A DNA stretch of 64,000 bases from Rhodocytophaga aerolata (GTDB lineage Bacteria; Bacteroidota; Bacteroidia; Cytophagales; 172606-1): assembly GCF_030503435.1 (NCBI RefSeq), contig NZ_JAUKPO010000016.1:91835-155834 (forward strand). Direction: 5' to 3'. Shown one piece after another: positions 16,125 through 23,996 of the stretch. The notes beneath the pieces are model-generated. The model had not been told where the DNA came from, made no database searches, and saw only the letters and a program-made list of their open reading frames with translations. The translations under genes and the position numbers were made by a program. The first letter of the stretch is position 1, and every line of letters starts with the position of its first letter.

Positions 16125-17205
16125 CTACCCCATTGTTCAAGATTACCGCAAGCAGTTTGATGCCATGAAAGCTACCCGGCAAGACCGCATCCATCATCAG
16201 GAGGGCGACGTGTATACGCATACCCAACTCGTGCTGAACGCCCTGCTGAACTTACCGGAATACCGGGAACTTTCTGCGTTTGAAAAACAGGTTCTGGAGT
16301 ACACGGCCATCTTTCATGATATTGCGAAGCCAGTAACCTATACTGTACTAGACGACAACCGGATTACGCATCCCAGGCATGCTTCTGTAGGAGCCAGCAT
16401 GGCCAGGCAAATGCTCGATAAAGAAAATTACAAATTTAACTTTATTTCGGCCGTTTATTATACCGTCTTTTATCATGGCTATCCCTTCTGGTTGCTGGAA
16501 AAGGAGAATCCACTGAAGTCGGTCATTACCACCAGTCTGCTTACCTCCAACAAACTGCTGTACATTTTTGCCAAAGCCGACCTGTTAGGGCGCGTATGCA
16601 AAGACCCGGATGATATGCTTTACAAGCTGGAGTTATTTAAAGAGTTCTGCCTGGAAAACCACATTTACGACAAACCCAAACAGTTCCACGCTGCCTATGA
16701 CCGTTTTTACTACTTCAATCTAAACGACAGTTATCCGGATACCCAACTCTTTCATCAGTATGACTATACGATCTATATGCTGTCCGGCCTGCCAGCTTCC
16801 GGCAAAGACAGTTATATTCATCAACGGTGGGGAGAAGAACTGCCCATAATCTCGTTGGATGATATCCGGGAAGAACTTGACATTGGGCCTACCGAAAATC
16901 AGGGAAGAGTAATTCAGCTGGCCAGAGAAAAAAGCAAAGAATATTGCCGAAGAAAACAATCGTTTATCTGGAATGCCACCAATATCACTAAAAATATGCG
17001 GGCACAACTCATCCAGACCTGGCTGCCGTATCATCCTAAAATTGATATCATCTTCCTGTTCAAGAATATTAACGATGTGCTGCGTGACAACACTGGCCGG
17101 GAAAAAGAGTATAAAATCTCCAATGAGAAAATACTGGCTATGCACGAGAAAGTGCAGTTTCCGACCGTGCTGGAATGCCATACGCTGGAGGTAGTTGCTA
17201 ATTAA
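16102..17205 (+). CDS. HD-Pnk: HD phosphoesterase fused to polynucleotide kinase
   Basis: A 367-residue bifunctional end-healing enzyme. The N-terminal HD domain shows HHQEGDVYTHT (about residues 31-41) and the metal-binding His-Asp pair in YTAIFHDIAKP (about 72-82). The C-terminal P-loop kinase begins with YMLSGLPASGKDSY (about 228-241) and has a downstream Asp in ISLDDIREEL. This architecture matches HD-Pnk of Runella slithyformis, shown to remove 2',3'-cyclic and 3'-phosphates and to phosphorylate 5'-OH ends. With the overlapping ligase gene it forms a complete heal-and-seal module. Biological target (RNA damage by toxins, tRNA cleavage or other) is not known. Confidence 0.88.
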   Translation: MSGKLLADYPIVQDYRKQFDAMKATRQDRIHHQEGDVYTHTQLVLNALLNLPEYRELSAFEKQVLEYTAIFHDIAKPVTYTVLDDNRITHPRHASVGASMARQMLDKENYKFNFISAVYYTVFYHGYPFWLLEKENPLKSVITTSLLTSNKLLYIFAKADLLGRVCKDPDDMLYKLELFKEFCLENHIYDKPKQFHAAYDRFYYFNLNDSYPDTQLFHQYDYTIYMLSGLPASGKDSYIHQRWGEELPIISLDDIREELDIGPTENQGRVIQLAREKSKEYCRRKQSFIWNATNITKNMRAQLIQTWLPYHPKIDIIFLFKNINDVLRDNTGREKEYKISNEKILAMHEKVQFPTVLECHTLEVVAN

Positions 17206-17246
17206 TGTTGCAGCACATAGGAATAGCAAATTAAGTTGACTCGAAC

Positions 17247-17948
17247 ATGATATACCCAGGAGATATTATATCCTATACAGAAATGTGTCAAGCAGAAGGG
17301 TACGCTCTTCAACGGGGGATGAATTTTAAAATAGGAGGCAAAACCAGTGTAATATTAATGTCTTTACGTAAGGGAGCTCCCTATGCCGACAGAATCGAAG
17401 AGGATGGGAAGGTATTGATTTACGAAGGGCATGATGTACCCAGAAACTTGTCAAGTAACCCAAAGTTAGTTGATCAACCCAGATACTCACCGCTTGGTAG
17501 TTTAACACAGAACGGGAAGTTTTATGAGGCAGCACAGAAGTACAAAGAAGGAAAAGCGGAGCCTGAATTAGTAAACGTATATGAGAAAATCAGAGACGGC
17601 CTATGGGTGTATAATGGGATATTTGAATTAACAGATGCTTGGCTTGAAAAAGATATCAGTAGAAATGTATTTAAATTCAAACTACGGGTTACGCCTCATT
17701 CGTTGGATTTTAAAGTTAGAAGGGTTGACGAATTGTTAGATCTGGATCATCATCGGATGATTCCTACCTCAGTAAAAGTAGAAGTTTGGAAAAGAGACAA
17801 TGGAAAGTGTGTAACCTGCGGAAGTACCGATAATTTACATTTCGATCATATCATACCTTTCTCTAAAGGAGGAACATCGTTAAAAGCTGAAAATATCCAA
17901 TTGCTCTGTGCCAGGCATAATTTACAAAAACTAGATAAAATCATCTGA
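17247..17948 (+). CDS. HNH endonuclease with SRA/YDG-like N-terminal domain
   Basis: A 233-residue protein. The C-terminal HNH domain is clear: VWKRDNGKCVTCGSTDNLHFDHIIPFSKGG followed by NIQLLCARHNLQK, with CxxC zinc ligands, the catalytic His-Asp-His pattern and the final His. The N-terminal 150 residues contain SLRKGAPYADRIEEDG, VLIYEGHDVPR and a WVYNGIFEL segment. These resemble SRA/YDG base-flipping domains that recognise modified cytosine. If so, the protein could be a modification-dependent restriction endonuclease. The SRA assignment is my inference. It is 42 bp after HD-Pnk in the same direction, and clearly more AT-rich. Confidence 0.75.
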   Translation: MIYPGDIISYTEMCQAEGYALQRGMNFKIGGKTSVILMSLRKGAPYADRIEEDGKVLIYEGHDVPRNLSSNPKLVDQPRYSPLGSLTQNGKFYEAAQKYKEGKAEPELVNVYEKIRDGLWVYNGIFELTDAWLEKDISRNVFKFKLRVTPHSLDFKVRRVDELLDLDHHRMIPTSVKVEVWKRDNGKCVTCGSTDNLHFDHIIPFSKGGTSLKAENIQLLCARHNLQKLDKII

Positions 17949-18019
17949 TTCTATGAAAGCCATCTGGCTAAAATTGGAATTAGTGGCTACTTTTAAAGCT
18001 TGATAGTAATAGAACACAC

Positions 18020-19183
18020 ATGGAATCGGAAGAAACAGTAAAAAGGTGGCGGCTGATACTAGGCGGGGAAGAGGCAGATGGAACCGGGGTGAGTCTGCAA
18101 GGAGTGGAACTGCAAATGGACCAGACCCTGGCCGCTTTATATGATGCAAACGATAAAGAAAAAAGCCGCGGAAGTTTAGGCGCTTCATCACCCAATGTAT
18201 CCAGGTGGCTGGGCGACATTCGGACGTATTTCCCTTCATCCGTTGTTAAGGTAATGCAGCAAGATGCTCTGAAACGGCTGAATCTGCAATCGATGTTGCT
18301 TGAGCCTGAGATGTTAGCATCTGTTACGCCTGACATTCACCTGGTAGCCACATTAATGACGCTGAGCCGGGTTATTCCAGACAAAACCAAAGACACGGCC
18401 AGGCAAGTAGTACGGGCGGTGGTAGATGAACTAATGAAAAAGCTCACTCATCCGATGCAGCAGGCCATTACCGGCAGCCTCAACAAAGCTACCCGTAACC
18501 GCCGGCCCAGGCATAATGAGATTGACTGGAACACGACTATCCGCAAAAACCTGAAGCATTATCAACCCCAGTATAAAACTATTATTCCGGAAGTACGCTA
18601 TGGCTATGGCCGCAAACGAACCTCCTTACGCGACATTGTGCTTTGTCTGGATCAGAGTGGGTCTATGGGTACTTCTGTTATTTACTCTGGTATATTTGGC
18701 TCTGTCATGGCTTCCATGCCTGCCGTTAACACCAAAATGGTGGTATTCGACACAGCCGTGGTAGATTTAACTGAAGAGTTAAAAGATCCGGTTGAGTTGC
18801 TGTTTGGAGTACAACTGGGCGGTGGCACAGATATAAACCGGGCTTTAGGGTATTGCCAGGGGCTAATTATGCGTCCGGCAGATTCCATTATGGTACTCAT
18901 TACGGATTTGTATGAGGGAGGAAATCAACAAGAAATGCTGAAGAAAATGGCAGCTATTGTGGCTTCTGGCGTACAACTGGTAGTATTGTTAGCCCTTAAC
19001 GATGATGGTACCTCTTCCTATGACCACCAGAATGCTTCCTTCCTTGCTAATCTGGGAGTGCCGGTATTTGCCTGTTCCCCAGATAAATTTCCTGACCTGA
19101 TGGCCTGTGCTATTCAACGGCAAAGCATTGCTCAGTGGGCTTCCACAAACAATATACCTATGGCTAGCGGAAGTAGCCGATAA
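18020..19183 (+). CDS. YehP-like VWA domain protein
   Basis: A 387-residue protein. The N-terminal half is helical and begins with VKRWRLILGGE, with DIRTYFPSSVVKVMQQDAL further on. The C-terminal von Willebrand A domain carries the MIDAS motif DQSGSMGTS (about residues 213-221), followed by VFDTAVVDLTEEL, VQLGGGTDIN and ITDLYEGG. These match E. coli YehP as I recall that sequence. YehP normally sits with a MoxR-type AAA ATPase (YehL), YehM and the SWIM-domain YehQ; none of these is adjacent here. The VWA domain probably mediates metal-dependent protein binding. Function in the RNA-repair neighbourhood is unknown. Confidence 0.82.
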   Translation: MESEETVKRWRLILGGEEADGTGVSLQGVELQMDQTLAALYDANDKEKSRGSLGASSPNVSRWLGDIRTYFPSSVVKVMQQDALKRLNLQSMLLEPEMLASVTPDIHLVATLMTLSRVIPDKTKDTARQVVRAVVDELMKKLTHPMQQAITGSLNKATRNRRPRHNEIDWNTTIRKNLKHYQPQYKTIIPEVRYGYGRKRTSLRDIVLCLDQSGSMGTSVIYSGIFGSVMASMPAVNTKMVVFDTAVVDLTEELKDPVELLFGVQLGGGTDINRALGYCQGLIMRPADSIMVLITDLYEGGNQQEMLKKMAAIVASGVQLVVLLALNDDGTSSYDHQNASFLANLGVPVFACSPDKFPDLMACAIQRQSIAQWASTNNIPMASGSSR

Positions 19184-19213
19184 ATGTAGGGTGAATTAGA
19201 AAATGCGGAAATT

Positions 19214-19267
19214 TGAAGAATTGATAAAAAGTAATGGATTTTCAAATATCTTTTTATCAATTCTTCA
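19214..19267. repeat. 18-bp perfect inverted repeat
   Basis: TGAAGAATTGATAAAAAG at 19214-19231 is the exact reverse complement of 19250-19267, with an 18-base spacer. It lies between the YehP-like gene and truC. It could be a transcription terminator, although the 3' side lacks a long T run, or the arms of a small mobile repeat. Confidence 0.6.
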
Positions 19268-19272
19268 TTAAC

Positions 19273-19280
19273 TACCTTTG
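19273..19280 (+). promoter_or_regulatory. Candidate -7 box upstream of truC
   Basis: TACCTTTG matches TAnnTTTG about 80 bp before the truC start. No convincing -33 box. Confidence 0.35.
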
Positions 19281-19359
19281 TTGCTCAGTTTATACGAATA
19301 AATTGTTTGATAGCTTTAGCTAGCAGCACATTCTCAAATTCTTAAAATTTATCTCCCTT

Positions 19360-20055
19360 TTGCTCGAAATTATTTATCAGGACGAACATTTTGTAGCCAT
19401 CAATAAACCTAATGGGTTACTTGTCCACCGCACACGGATTGCCGAAGAAGTAAAAACCTTTGCCCTGCAACTGCTCCGCGACCAGATGGGGCAGCGGGTG
19501 TATCCTTTGCACCGCTTGGACCGGCCAACGTCTGGCGTATTGCTTTTCGGTTTGCATAAAGAAGCCGCCCAGTTATTAATGCCAGCGTTCGAAAGCCGGG
19601 AAGTAGAAAAAAGTTACCTGGCTATTGTGCGGGGGTATGCTCCGGAAGAAGGAACTATCGATCATCCATTAAAAGAGGAAACTTACAAGGAACACCAGGC
19701 GGCCGTTACGTACTTTAAAAGAATAGCCACCATTGAATTACCGATACATGTAAACCGGTATCCGACATCCAGGTATTCGCTGGTACACGTACAGCCGCTT
19801 ACCGGCCGGATGCACCAGATCCGTAAACATTTTGCCCATATCCGGCATTACATCGTAGGTGATAAAAAACATGGCGACTGGCGGCATAACCAGATGTTCC
19901 GCGAAACATTAGATAGTCCTGGTATGAAGCTGCATGCCTGGAAGTTGTCTTTTGTTCATCCGTTTTCGGGTAAGCACACACAGCTTACTGCTCCGCTTCC
20001 CCCGCACTTCAAAAACATCTGCAATCAATTTGGCTGGACAGAATTGATCAAGTAG
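19360..20055 (+). CDS. truC: tRNA pseudouridine(65) synthase TruC
   Basis: A 231-residue RluA-family pseudouridine synthase. The catalytic motif HRLDRPTSGVLLFG (about residues 51-64) contains the nucleophilic Asp, and LTGRMHQIRKHFAHIRHYIVGD near residue 147 is the RNA-binding motif. The short length without S4 domain and the GDWRHN segment fit TruC, which modifies U65 of tRNA-Ile and tRNA-Asp, in preference to RluA, RluC or RluD. The frame opens with TTG; no ATG lies before the first conserved strand (LEIIYQDEHFVAINKP), so TTG is accepted. Confidence 0.86.
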   Translation: MLEIIYQDEHFVAINKPNGLLVHRTRIAEEVKTFALQLLRDQMGQRVYPLHRLDRPTSGVLLFGLHKEAAQLLMPAFESREVEKSYLAIVRGYAPEEGTIDHPLKEETYKEHQAAVTYFKRIATIELPIHVNRYPTSRYSLVHVQPLTGRMHQIRKHFAHIRHYIVGDKKHGDWRHNQMFRETLDSPGMKLHAWKLSFVHPFSGKHTQLTAPLPPHFKNICNQFGWTELIK

Positions 20056-20086
20056 CACCTCACAGGTTTTAGAAACCTGTGAGGTG
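20056..20086. terminator. Palindrome of the ACCTCACAGGTTT repeat type
   Basis: A perfect 14-bp stem (20056-20069 with 20073-20086) and 3-base loop directly after truC. Related palindromes occur near 34590 and 52500, so this is likely a dispersed repeat that can also act as a bidirectional terminator. Confidence 0.7.
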
Positions 20087-20121
20087 TATGCTATTTTCAA
20101 ATTGCCAAATTTTCAAATTAA

Positions 20122-20601
20122 TTAAGCTACTCCTTCAAATTCCCGCTCGTGAATCTTTTTCCTTTGCAAGGCATTATCTACTGACCAGCGGCCACTGCCG
20201 GTTAGGGTAAGGGCTATAGCCATTGCTATGGCTAACAAATGATATTCAAACCCTTCGCCGGCCTGCTGCCCGGACCAGTTCATAAAAAAGCCATTGGCCA
20301 GGTGCGCTTTAACTATTGCTCCCACCATTACCACCCCTATGCTAAAAGCCATAAGCCTGCCAAGGAAACCTAGTACGAGTGCTATAGCGCCAAAAAATTC
20401 AATGATGATCACTAAAAAGGCAATAATCCAGGGTAGCCCGCCTCCGGTAGTTAAGCCTTCCAGGGTGGCTGAAAAGCCTTTTCCACCAAACCACCCCAGC
20501 ATTTTCTGGGCACCATGCGGAAACATAACGGCTCCCAATACTACCCGCAAAACGAAGGCGGCCGTGTCATTGCTGTTCGTACGAATTAATTGTTGAAACA
20601 T
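20122..20601 (-). CDS. DoxX family membrane protein
   Basis: A 159-residue protein with four predicted membrane helices. RVVLGAVMFPHGAQKMLGWFGG (about residues 18-39) is the DoxX signature, and PWIIAFLVIIIEFFGAIALVLGFLGRLMA is the second helix pair. Family members are inner-membrane proteins, some linked to thiol or oxidative stress or to quinone-related electron transfer. It is a single gene between truC (convergent) and the DUF2723 gene. Confidence 0.85.
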   Translation of the reverse strand: MFQQLIRTNSNDTAAFVLRVVLGAVMFPHGAQKMLGWFGGKGFSATLEGLTTGGGLPWIIAFLVIIIEFFGAIALVLGFLGRLMAFSIGVVMVGAIVKAHLANGFFMNWSGQQAGEGFEYHLLAIAMAIALTLTGSGRWSVDNALQRKKIHEREFEGVA

Positions 20602-20683
20602 AGCTGATTGTTTAGGTTGATTTAGATTAATAACTGAAGGTCTTTAAAGTGTTGCCATAGGAACAGATTCTTTGTTATATAGA

Positions 20684-20712
20684 AAGAAGCAGGCCTATGT
20701 AGCCTGCTTCTT
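20684..20712 (-). terminator. Intrinsic terminator after the DUF2723 gene
   Basis: AAGAAGCAGGC pairs perfectly with GCCTGCTTCTT around a 7-base loop. It lies 41 bp past the stop of the minus-strand DUF2723 gene. Confidence 0.7.
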
Positions 20713-20752
20713 GATTTGTACTGTTTTTTGCAAAATAAGTTAAGATACTTTA

Positions 20753-23704
20753 TTAATTCGTCTGAAACTGCGTATACCGCTTATCGAAGAGTGCCTGGTA
20801 TTGCTGGGCATCTTTGTGCTTTTGTTCACCAAGAGATACCGCCAGTTGGTTCAATACCACCAGATTATTTTGAATAGCTTGTGCATCATACTTGCCTTCC
20901 TGGTAATAATAAGCCAGATTTTCATCTGCCCGCTTTGCCATAGTCTGGGCAATTTCAAGGGCTTTTTTCTCTTCCCCTACTTTCAACAGAGGAGCTACAT
21001 ATAATGAACAGATACGGTCATAGGGAATGGTTTCGTCAGGCATCACATTCAGCGAACGCAGCAATACTTCTTTCGCCTTTTCCTGCTGTCCTTCATTGAG
21101 TAGTTGTGTGCTTAATTGCAGAAAACTCAGGCGGCCCCAGTTAGAGATATAGTTGCGGTGTACTTCATCATGGTAGGTAGTCTGGCTATCCAGGCCGCGC
21201 CAGGCATATTTGTTCATCAGGTTATTGTACATAATTTCTGAATTTACAAAGCCCTGAGAACCGGGTACTTTCACTGGTAACAGGCGACAGGCAAAGCCCT
21301 CTATTTGTGTATATTCTTCCAGATGATATTTGGCGGCCGTAAACAAGGAAGAAAAATAAATAGGTCTTTCCCAATTGTTATTAGCTAGTATATCCAGGAA
21401 AATCAGGTCATCTTTGAACAAGTGGTTTTTATCCAGGTTAATCTCCATACTATCAGGAATCAGTTCTTGCATATCTTCTGACACCATCCCTTTTTGAAGA
21501 ACCGTTTGCTTGTTTATTGGCAGGAACAGGCGGTTAGTAGGTAAAATACTCAGCTTTTCCCCACTTTGCAGGGCCACCTTTAACCCCTCATAATCTTCCC
21601 GGATCAGTCGGATGTAGTCTTGTAAATTGATAGCCCCCTTAATATTCGGATTTTCATAGTAGATAATCTGATTATTGGTGCTGGCAATATAGTTCTTCTC
21701 CTGCATGGAAATGGGCAACGCTTCCGACTCGTAGGTTTTGCGTTTGAGCTGGTCTATATACCAGTCGGTACCCATAAACTGGGTTACACATACGCGTACA
21801 TCTTTGCGGATACCCTCTACTTCCTGGGCATACCAGAGTGGGTAAGTATCGTTGTCACCATTGGTAAACAGGATAGCATTCGGCGCACAGGAGTTCAGTA
21901 AGTTCCTGGCAGAATCCAGGGCAAAGTACCGGCCCGACCGGTTGTGGTCATCCCAATTCTGGGTAACTAACATAACAGGCACCATGGCACCCAAAGCCCC
22001 TGCCAGTACAGGTGCCGAAAATGATGATTTACTTACCTTGCTGAGTAGGTCAACTAGAGCCAGTACTCCAAAGCCAATCCAGATAGCAAACGCATAAAAG
22101 GAGCCTACATAAATATAATCCCGTTCCCGGGGTTCCACCGGAGGAGAGTTCAAGTAAAGTACCAGAGCAATGCCAGTCATAAAAAACAGCAAGCCTACCA
22201 ACAAAAAATGCTGTTTATTTTTGATGTACTGGTAAATCATTCCGGCCAACCCCAAAAGCAAGGGCAACATATATAAGCGGTTGTGCGCTTTGTTGCGCGT
22301 CATTTCAGAAGGTAAATCCTTGGCCGATGTAAGGGAAGCCATCCAACCTGCACCTTCCTGGTCACTTTCTTTTCCGGCAAAATTCCACATAAAATACCGG
22401 CCATACATATGCCCCAGCTGATGGGAGAATAAAAAGCGCAGGTTATCTCCAAAGGTTGGTTTCTGGCCTTCCCGTAATCCCAGCATCTGCCGGTACAAGG
22501 CCACATGATTCGGATCGTGGCTATAAATACGCGGCAATAAGGTCATTTGGGTAGGTTCATACACATTTACCAGGTCATGGTCCAGTATTTCATATTCGTT
22601 ATTCCGTTTCACATATTCAGGGGCTCCCTGTTCCTGGTCAATAAGGGGGGCTGTAAAGTAAGGGCCATAGAGCAAGGGGCGGCCGCTGCCATACTGCTTC
22701 ATGTTTAGGTAATTCATGAAACTGGCTACATCATCCGGGTTATTCAAATTAACGGGGGTGTTGTACTGCGCCCGTATCAGGATAACGGAATAGGAGGAAT
22801 ACCCGATCAATACAAAGGTTATAGCCAGCAAAGCAGTATTCAGCATACTCTTCCCATGCTTGATAGAATACCAGATGCCATATACCAGTGCTCCCAGGCA
22901 AATCAGGGCAAAACAAATAACGCCAGAGCCAAATGGCATACCTAGTGTGTTGACAAAGAAAATGTCAAACTTTCCGGCTAAGGACGGTAAACCAGTCCGC
23001 ATGCCCACCATCAGCAGCCCGATCAGTAACAGGCCAACACCCAGTGTCAGGACTCCACCAAGTAAACTTGGTTTGTATTTTTTAAAATAATAGATAAAGG
23101 CCAGTACCGGAAGGGCTACCAGATTTAGCAGGTGAGTTCCGACCGATAAACCGATTACATAAGCAATCAGGTTCAGCCATCGGTTAGCGGCACTTTCGGT
23201 CTGGGTGTTTTCCCACCGCAACATGGCCCATACCACAAAAGCAGTTAGCAGGGAAGAAAGGGCATATACCTCCGCTTCTACAGCGGAAAACCAGAAAGAA
23301 TCGGTAAAGGCATAGGCTAGCGCACCAACGGCACCGGCAGCTAACACGCTAACCGTTTGTGGCAAGGTAGGCTGCTGGGGCACTGGGAGAAACTTCCTGG
23401 CTAGTAAGGTTATCGTCCAGAACAGGAAAAGAATGGTAAAAGCACTGCTCAACGCAGAGAGTATATTTATCCAGTAAGCTACCTTGCTTACGTCACTGCC
23501 CGCCAGAAAAGAAAACATACGCCCCAGCAATAAAAAGAAAGGTGCTCCCGGCGGATGCCCTACCTCTAGTTTAAAGGCACTGGCAATAAATTCCCCACAA
23601 TCCCATAAACTGGCAGTTGGTTCAACGGTAGCTACATATACCAAGGAAGCAACAGCAAATACTGCCCATCCGGTAAGGTTGTTGAGTCGGTTAAAAGAAA
23701 GCAT
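20753..23704 (-). CDS. DUF2723 membrane protein (GT-C glycosyltransferase-like)
   Basis: A 983-residue protein with about a dozen membrane helices in the first 560 residues and a soluble C-terminal region. The N-terminal YVATVEPTASLWDCGEFIASAFKLEVGHPPGAPFFLLLGR is the DUF2723 signature, with the Asp-Cys-Gly-Glu loop that resembles the first luminal loop of GT-C mannosyltransferases. Further landmarks are ERDYIYVGSFYAFAIWIGFG near 530 and FTNGDNDTYPLWYAQEVEG near 615. Helical repeats near the end (EKAKEVLLRSLNVMPDE, EKKALEIAQTMAKRADEN) look TPR-like. Likely a polyisoprenyl-phosphate-sugar-dependent protein or lipid glycosyltransferase in the inner membrane; activity is inferred. Confidence 0.85.
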   Translation of the reverse strand: MLSFNRLNNLTGWAVFAVASLVYVATVEPTASLWDCGEFIASAFKLEVGHPPGAPFFLLLGRMFSFLAGSDVSKVAYWINILSALSSAFTILFLFWTITLLARKFLPVPQQPTLPQTVSVLAAGAVGALAYAFTDSFWFSAVEAEVYALSSLLTAFVVWAMLRWENTQTESAANRWLNLIAYVIGLSVGTHLLNLVALPVLAFIYYFKKYKPSLLGGVLTLGVGLLLIGLLMVGMRTGLPSLAGKFDIFFVNTLGMPFGSGVICFALICLGALVYGIWYSIKHGKSMLNTALLAITFVLIGYSSYSVILIRAQYNTPVNLNNPDDVASFMNYLNMKQYGSGRPLLYGPYFTAPLIDQEQGAPEYVKRNNEYEILDHDLVNVYEPTQMTLLPRIYSHDPNHVALYRQMLGLREGQKPTFGDNLRFLFSHQLGHMYGRYFMWNFAGKESDQEGAGWMASLTSAKDLPSEMTRNKAHNRLYMLPLLLGLAGMIYQYIKNKQHFLLVGLLFFMTGIALVLYLNSPPVEPRERDYIYVGSFYAFAIWIGFGVLALVDLLSKVSKSSFSAPVLAGALGAMVPVMLVTQNWDDHNRSGRYFALDSARNLLNSCAPNAILFTNGDNDTYPLWYAQEVEGIRKDVRVCVTQFMGTDWYIDQLKRKTYESEALPISMQEKNYIASTNNQIIYYENPNIKGAINLQDYIRLIREDYEGLKVALQSGEKLSILPTNRLFLPINKQTVLQKGMVSEDMQELIPDSMEINLDKNHLFKDDLIFLDILANNNWERPIYFSSLFTAAKYHLEEYTQIEGFACRLLPVKVPGSQGFVNSEIMYNNLMNKYAWRGLDSQTTYHDEVHRNYISNWGRLSFLQLSTQLLNEGQQEKAKEVLLRSLNVMPDETIPYDRICSLYVAPLLKVGEEKKALEIAQTMAKRADENLAYYYQEGKYDAQAIQNNLVVLNQLAVSLGEQKHKDAQQYQALFDKRYTQFQTN

Positions 23705-23737
23705 AATAGATAAGTAACTTTAGCAAGGTATGAAGGA

Positions 23738-23745
23738 CAAAAGTA
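23738..23745 (-). promoter_or_regulatory. Candidate -7 box for the DUF2723 gene
   Basis: Read on the minus strand this is TACTTTTG, matching TAnnTTTG, about 33 bp before the ATG at 23704. The region upstream is very AT-rich and shows no clear -33 box. Confidence 0.35.
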
Positions 23746-23996
23746 GGAGGTAAATAGGTATTTTTAAAATAAAAAATTTTTTGTTTTTCAAAGATTAATT
23801 TATATTTTAGAGGTACACATCTCATTTACTTCTACTTTTTTCGTTCAACGCTTTTAACTGCCGAAAATAATTGTGGCTTGTTTGCCGCGCATACAACCAG
23901 CTCATTTTAAGCAGATTTATATACCCTCTTCCAGTATATAACTGTGTCTTCCGTAATTTATTTTACTTAGTTAACCTTCCTTAAATCAATGTCCGT

